From positions 5,357,043-5,366,530 of the forward strand of contig CP070771.1 of the NCBI GenBank assembly GCA_020345785.1: a DNA stretch of 9,488 bases, in the 5' to 3' direction. The position numbers and the translations under genes were made by a program. Positions 6,250 to 9,488 of the stretch are shown piece by piece (within the stretch, counting starts at the first letter, position 1; every line of letters begins with the position of its first letter). The notes under the pieces are model-generated. The model ran no database searches and was not told where the DNA came from. It worked only from the letters and a program-made list of their open reading frames with translations. Source of the stretch: Desulfobacterales bacterium (lineage in GTDB: Bacteria; Desulfobacterota; Desulfobacteria; Desulfobacterales; JAFDCJ01).

Positions 6250-6287
6250 GAAAAAAACTTAGAATATTCCCAAATTTGTATAAGGAT

Positions 6288-6316
6288 AAAATGTGACAAT
6301 GTGGCATGAATGTCAA
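6288..6316 (-). promoter_or_regulatory. candidate promoter for the YHS selenoprotein gene
   Basis: A perfect minus-strand -35 TTGACA occurs at 6316-6311. The hexamer 17 bp on, CATTTT (6293-6288), is a poor -10 match (three of six), although the region is AT-rich. If used, it would give a leader of about 150 nt covering the TGTACA repeats. The assignment is tentative. Confidence 0.35.
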
Positions 6317-6409
6317 TTTTTTTTACTCCTTGCAGTTCGATTCCTGCACGCTGAAACATGCTGCCGGGAAACTATTTGCTTAATGATTCTTGACGCAACT
6401 GCATTGTTA

Positions 6410-6549
6410 TGCAAAATGACATTCATCATTGCGCACACATACACAGCGTTGTGCAAGTTTGACCCTTGACGGCAGTTTTCAAGCCAACGGTTCCAATGAC
6501 GAAGGGGCAATTTATCATGCCCCTGTGTATAACCACAATATATAGTGGT
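6410..6549. repeat. three inverted repeats ahead of the TRAP operon promoter
   Basis: Three separate dyads lie in this otherwise gene-free stretch. TGCAAAATGA (6410-6419) and TCATTGCGCA (6426-6435) match at 8 of 10 positions. AGGGGCA (6503-6509) and TGCCCCT (6518-6524) are exact. ACCAC (6532-6536) and GTGGT (6545-6549) are exact and end 10 bp before the -35 box. The latter two share an 8-nt spacer. They are plausible regulator-binding sites for the tatT-dctPQM operon; none is followed by a T-tract. Confidence 0.45.
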
Positions 6550-6559
6550 GCTTTTCCCC

Positions 6560-6588
6560 TTGACGCACAAGCATAGCTTCACTATACT
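6560..6588 (+). promoter_or_regulatory. sigma70-type promoter for the tatT-dctPQM operon
   Basis: TTGACG (6560-6565, five of six) is followed after exactly 17 bp by TATACT (6583-6588, five of six). Transcription would start near 6595, about 24 nt before the tatT ATG, leaving a short leader with a GAGG ribosome site at 6607-6610. Confidence 0.8.
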
Positions 6589-6618
6589 AGCCGTATGTAA
6601 ATGGCCGAGGATTAACCA

Positions 6619-7497
6619 ATGATATTTGAGCGTTCGTTGAAACATAAACTGGTGCTCTTCCTTTTAATCTGCCTCCCAATGTCCTGTGCCACCAGCAAAA
6701 CCATGACCGTTGGGGCTACTGCCTCTTTGTTGGAAGATGTCGCCAAATCCGCCTACCGTCAATCCGATTTAAGGCTCATCCGTGAAGGTATGCCGGCCTA
6801 TTTGATGCTGATTGACGGCATGGTTGAAGCCGTGCCGGACAATAAAAATTTGTTAATCAGCGCTGCTCAGGCCTATGCTTCTTTCGCATCGGCATTTGTC
6901 CAGGATGAGGACAGGGAATATGCCGACCTCCTGTATGTCAAAGCCAAAAACTATGCCTTAAGCGCCCTGAATCAGATCGGCTTCAAAAATCCGGCCGCAA
7001 TCGAATTTGACAACTTTGAAAAGACCCTGCATACTTTAGACAAAAAAGATGTTCCCTATTTATTCTGGGCGGCTTCCTGCTGGGGAAGCTGGATATCACT
7101 CAACCAGCGTTCCATGGAAGCCATGGCGGAACTGCCGCGGGTGGAATTGATGATGAAACGGGTTTTAGAATTGGAAGAGGAATTCTATTACGGAGGAGCA
7201 CATATCTTTATGGGGGTCTTGGAGGCATCCAGGCCCAAAATTGCCGGCGGCGATTTAAATAAAGCACAAAATCATTTTTTAAAAGCCATTGAGCTGGGAG
7301 GCGGCAAGTTTTTAATGAGCCGCATCTATTATGCCGATTACTATGCCAGGAAAGCCTTTGACAAAAAGCTTTTTATATCCATCCTACAGGAGGTTCTTGA
7401 CACCCCGGCGGATATCGAACCGGACCTGACCTTGCTGAATACCGTCGCGCACACGAGAGCCCAAAAGCTGTTAAACGACGTCGACGAATATTTCTAA
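6619..7497 (+). CDS. tatT: TRAP transporter-associated lipoprotein TatT
   Basis: The 292-residue product begins with a basic, hydrophobic lipoprotein signal whose lipobox is LPMSC, so C23 would be lipidated and the protein anchored in the periplasm. The mature part is almost all alpha-helical, with TPR-like helical hairpins such as NLLISAAQAYASFASAFVQD (86-105) and GGDLNKAQNHFLKAIELGGG (about 215-234). This matches TatT, the TPR-type partner of TRAP binding proteins first described for Treponema pallidum TP0956, where a trimer docks the substrate-binding protein and has a hydrophobic pore. GAGG 8 nt before the ATG supports the start. The stop is 14 bp before dctP, so the genes are co-transcribed from the promoter at 6560-6588. 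Confidence 0.88.
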   Translation: MIFERSLKHKLVLFLLICLPMSCATSKTMTVGATASLLEDVAKSAYRQSDLRLIREGMPAYLMLIDGMVEAVPDNKNLLISAAQAYASFASAFVQDEDREYADLLYVKAKNYALSALNQIGFKNPAAIEFDNFEKTLHTLDKKDVPYLFWAASCWGSWISLNQRSMEAMAELPRVELMMKRVLELEEEFYYGGAHIFMGVLEASRPKIAGGDLNKAQNHFLKAIELGGGKFLMSRIYYADYYARKAFDKKLFISILQEVLDTPADIEPDLTLLNTVAHTRAQKLLNDVDEYF

Positions 7498-7511
7498 AAG
7501 GAGAAATCCAG

Positions 7512-8534
7512 ATGAATAGACGGAATGTGATAAAAGCGATTGGGATTGGTTTTCTGATAGTGTTTCTTCTGGTCTCACCCCGTACTGCCGTTTCAAAAGA
7601 TACCACATTAAAAATTGCCACCCTGGCGCCTGAGGGAAGCGCGTGGATACAAACATTCGAAGACTTGAATGTCGAACTGAAAAAAAAGACCAACGGTGCG
7701 GTAGAGTTGAAAGTCTATCCCGGCGGAATTTTAGGCGATGAAAAAGATATGATTCGCAAAATGTACATTGGTCAAATTCAGGGAGCGGTGCTGACCTCCG
7801 CCGGCCTGTCAGGCATATTCAGTGAGATGGACGTATTTCAAATCCCCTTCGTTTTTAAATCCTACGAAGAGGTCGATTATGTCTTGGAAAAAATGGACGC
7901 CTTTTTCAAAAAGGGTTTTGCAGACAAAGGTTATGTTCTTCCGGCATGGTCCGAAGGCGGATTTGTACGGTTGATGTCAACTGTTCCCATTGCCTCTTTA
8001 GATGATCTCAAAAAAGCAAAGGTCTGGACGTGGGAGGACGCCCCGATGGCCAAGGCCATTTTTGATGAGGCCGGGGTTTCTGCGATACCGCTTTCACTGC
8101 CAGATGTCCTGGTGGGCCTGCAAACAGGCCTGGTGGAGGTGGTCTACGCTCCGCCGACTGGGGCGATTTCTTTGCAGTGGTTCACCAAAACAAAATACAT
8201 GACCGATGTACCTCTAATTTATCTGATCGGCGGCATCTTGCTGAAAAAAAAGGACTTTGAAAAATTGTCTCCTGCTCACCAGCAGACGTTCATGGAGCTC
8301 TGTCCGAAGTACATGGACCAGTTAAAGCAAGTGATCCGCAAAGAAAATCAAGAGGCCATCCAGGTGATGGTCAAACATGGTGTTAAAATCATCCGGCCAT
8401 CGGAGGATCAAATCGAAGGATTTAAACAAGTTTCCCAAAAAGCCATGGATCGACAGACCGGCAAAAGCTTCTCGGAAAAAGTAAGAGATGAAGTTATCGG
8501 CTATTTGAAAGAGTATCGGAAGGAAAAGAATTGA
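7512..8534 (+). CDS. dctP: TRAP transporter substrate-binding protein (DctP family)
   Basis: The 340-residue product is the periplasmic ligand-binding subunit. An uncleaved anchor or Sec signal covers about 1-28 (KAIGIGFLIVFLLVSPRTAV), then LKIATLAPEGSAWIQTFEDL (33-52), GGILGDEKDMIRKMYIGQI (71-89) and FQIPFVFKSYEEVDYVLE (109-126) are standard DctP segments. In classical DctP proteins the segment after 'LKGxK' reads IRV and its Arg clamps the ligand carboxylate; here it is KAKVWTWEDAP (168-178), with Trp in that place. PLSLPDVLVGLQTGLVEVVY (193-212) is the conserved second-lobe segment. The nearby 'GGFVRLMST' keeps an Arg at 153. AAAAGGAG ends 8 nt before the ATG. The variation plus TatT points to a ligand that is not a simple C4-dicarboxylate. 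The stop lies inside the left arm of an inverted repeat. Confidence 0.92.
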   Translation: MNRRNVIKAIGIGFLIVFLLVSPRTAVSKDTTLKIATLAPEGSAWIQTFEDLNVELKKKTNGAVELKVYPGGILGDEKDMIRKMYIGQIQGAVLTSAGLSGIFSEMDVFQIPFVFKSYEEVDYVLEKMDAFFKKGFADKGYVLPAWSEGGFVRLMSTVPIASLDDLKKAKVWTWEDAPMAKAIFDEAGVSAIPLSLPDVLVGLQTGLVEVVYAPPTGAISLQWFTKTKYMTDVPLIYLIGGILLKKKDFEKLSPAHQQTFMELCPKYMDQLKQVIRKENQEAIQVMVKHGVKIIRPSEDQIEGFKQVSQKAMDRQTGKSFSEKVRDEVIGYLKEYRKEKN

Positions 8535-8657
8535 ATATTGTATATTGATAATTGAATATTTATGGAATTCTATCTTTTCAATTTATTAGCCTGCCTGGTA
8601 AGCGGCTAAAAACGACACTAATCATCAAATATTCAATTTACAATCTTCAATATTCAA
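8531..8657. repeat. 31-nt imperfect inverted-repeat element between dctP and dctQ
   Basis: The segments 8531-8561 and 8627-8657 are reverse complements at 27 of 31 positions; both are built of the words TTGAATATT and ATTGAATATT. Between them lies a 65-nt core with a further TTAGCC/GGCTAA hairpin (8586-8591 with 8604-8609). The left arm starts at the last codon of dctP and includes its stop. The structure fits a small non-autonomous or REP/BIME-like repeat inserted in an operon. It could stabilise the tatT-dctP message or lower dctQM expression. Confidence 0.75.
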
Positions 8658-8677
8658 TACAGGGCGCGGGGTAGACC

Positions 8678-9199
8678 TTGAATTTCTTGCATCTTTTGGA
8701 TGAAAAAATCAGCCGAGTGGAGCAGTTAATGATTGCCGCCCTGCTGACGGTGATGATCCTGCTGGCTTTCTCGCAAATTGTGCTCCGAAACTTTTTCGCC
8801 ACCGGAATCGACTGGGCTGACTCGCTGGTCCGCTACCTGGTGGTCTGGGTCGGGTTTCTCGGAGCGGCCATTGCCGTCAGAGAAGGCAAACACATCACCA
8901 TTGAGGTCGTTTCACGGTGGGTTAGCGGAGCGGGAAGCAGGATCATTCAGTCCATTTCGTATTTTTTTTCCGTTGTTATCTGTGGCTTGTTAACCTGGGC
9001 CGCTATAAAATTTATTACGTTTGAGGTCCAGATGGGAGGCACCACTTTTATCGAACTTCCGGTTTGGATTCCCGAGCTGATCATTCCCGTCACCTTTGGA
9101 TTGATGACCCTGCGGTATGCGCTTCGCCTGTTGGAAGAACTCACCAAGCGCTTAAACCGGGTCCGCCAGGCCGAAAACCCGAAAATCACCCCATCTTAA
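8678..9199 (+). CDS. dctQ: TRAP transporter small permease DctQ
   Basis: The 173-residue product has four predicted membrane segments at about 17-36, 47-66, 88-110 and 128-147, the DctQ topology and usual length. RYLVVWVGFLGAAIAVREGK (52-71) with HITIE after it is the family signature at the membrane interface. It forms the inner-membrane complex with DctM and is needed for coupling transport to the Na+ or H+ gradient. The start is the TTG at 8678, preceded by a weak GGGG (8668-8671, 6 nt); no better start retains the N-terminal helix, but the exact codon is uncertain. The dctP-dctQ gap of 143 bp is unusually long for this operon type and is filled by an inverted repeat. Confidence 0.9.
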   Translation: MNFLHLLDEKISRVEQLMIAALLTVMILLAFSQIVLRNFFATGIDWADSLVRYLVVWVGFLGAAIAVREGKHITIEVVSRWVSGAGSRIIQSISYFFSVVICGLLTWAAIKFITFEVQMGGTTFIELPVWIPELIIPVTFGLMTLRYALRLLEELTKRLNRVRQAENPKITPS

Positions 9200-9210
9200 A
9201 GCAATTATTT

Positions 9211-9488
9211 ATGACCATTCTGCTGATCGTGCTCCTTTTTGTCGCTCTCTTGCTGATCGGAGTCCCTATATTCGTGGTCATCGCCGGCTTGACCCTTTAT
9301 CTGTTTTTTTCCAGTCAGATCGACATATCCGCCATTATTATCGAAATGCATCGCATGGCCACCACTCCGGTGCTGGTGGCCATACCGCTGTTTACATTTG
9401 CCGGGTATTTGCTCTCTGAAAGCGGGGCACCGAAGCGACTCATTCGGTTGTCAAACGCACTTCTGGGCTGGCTGCCCGGAGGGCTGTC
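9211..9488 (+). CDS. dctM: TRAP transporter large permease DctM, N-terminal part (cut by window end)
   Basis: The frame is open from ATG 9211 to the window end, giving 92 residues and two extra bases. It starts MTILLIVLLFVALLLIGVPI, the first membrane helix with the GVP motif, and continues to PLFTFAGYLLSESGAPKRLI and LSNALLGWLPGGL, a strong match to the DctM (ion transporter superfamily) N-terminus. DctM is the translocating subunit with about 12 helices in full. It begins 11 bp after the dctQ stop. No clear ribosome site precedes the ATG (GCAATTATTT), so translation probably depends on coupling to dctQ or starts slightly elsewhere. Confidence 0.92.
   Translation, partial: MTILLIVLLFVALLLIGVPIFVVIAGLTLYLFFSSQIDISAIIIEMHRMATTPVLVAIPLFTFAGYLLSESGAPKRLIRLSNALLGWLPGGL

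Noticed and set aside
6313..6645. 110-codon minus-strand open frame
   Set aside because: It crosses the TRAP promoter and the tatT start, has no ribosome site, and its translation has random composition.

Overview
The window looks like chromosomal DNA of a strictly anaerobic, selenium-using member of the Desulfobacterota (former Deltaproteobacteria, Desulfobacteraceae-like), moderate in GC. The inference rests on an aldehyde:ferredoxin oxidoreductase (AOR) family tungstoenzyme, a Cys-rich ferredoxin-like protein, a bactofilin, a TatT-associated TRAP transporter, a gene with an in-frame UGA that reads best as selenocysteine, and AT-rich inverted-repeat spacers. No rRNA, tRNA, CRISPR array or insertion sequence was seen.

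Layout. (1) Bases 1-268, minus strand: N-terminal part of an alpha/beta hydrolase, preceded by a 17-bp perfect inverted repeat and further CATATG-type palindromes. (2) Bases 641-2944, minus strand: a compact cluster transcribed in the order bactofilin, class I methyltransferase (TTG start, 3 bp after the bactofilin stop), Cys-rich 4Fe-4S protein. (3) Bases 3231-5129, minus strand: a 632-residue AOR-family oxidoreductase with its own near-consensus sigma70 promoter and a structured leader of about 135 nt. (4) Bases 5300-5664: no convincing intact gene, but a plus-strand coding-like stretch interrupted by TGA. (5) Bases 5665-6132, minus strand: an exported YHS-domain protein whose frame runs through a UGA at codon 96 and continues for 59 family-like residues; a SECIS-like hairpin follows the UGA. 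(6) Bases 6133-6618: a divergent regulatory region with several inverted repeats and a near-consensus plus-strand promoter. (7) Bases 6619-9488, plus strand: a TRAP operon, tatT - dctP - (inverted-repeat spacer) - dctQ - dctM (cut by the window end).

How the genes work together. TatT, DctP, DctQ and DctM form one secondary uptake system. The presence of TatT and the loss of the usual ligand-anchoring Arg in DctP suggest a ligand other than a simple carboxylate. The AOR enzyme and the ferredoxin-like protein are both low-potential redox proteins and could exchange electrons, but they lie in separate transcription units and no direct link is shown. The YHS selenoprotein is the most notable item: a conventional ORF caller stops at the UGA and truncates it to 95 residues, losing its C-terminal 60 residues.
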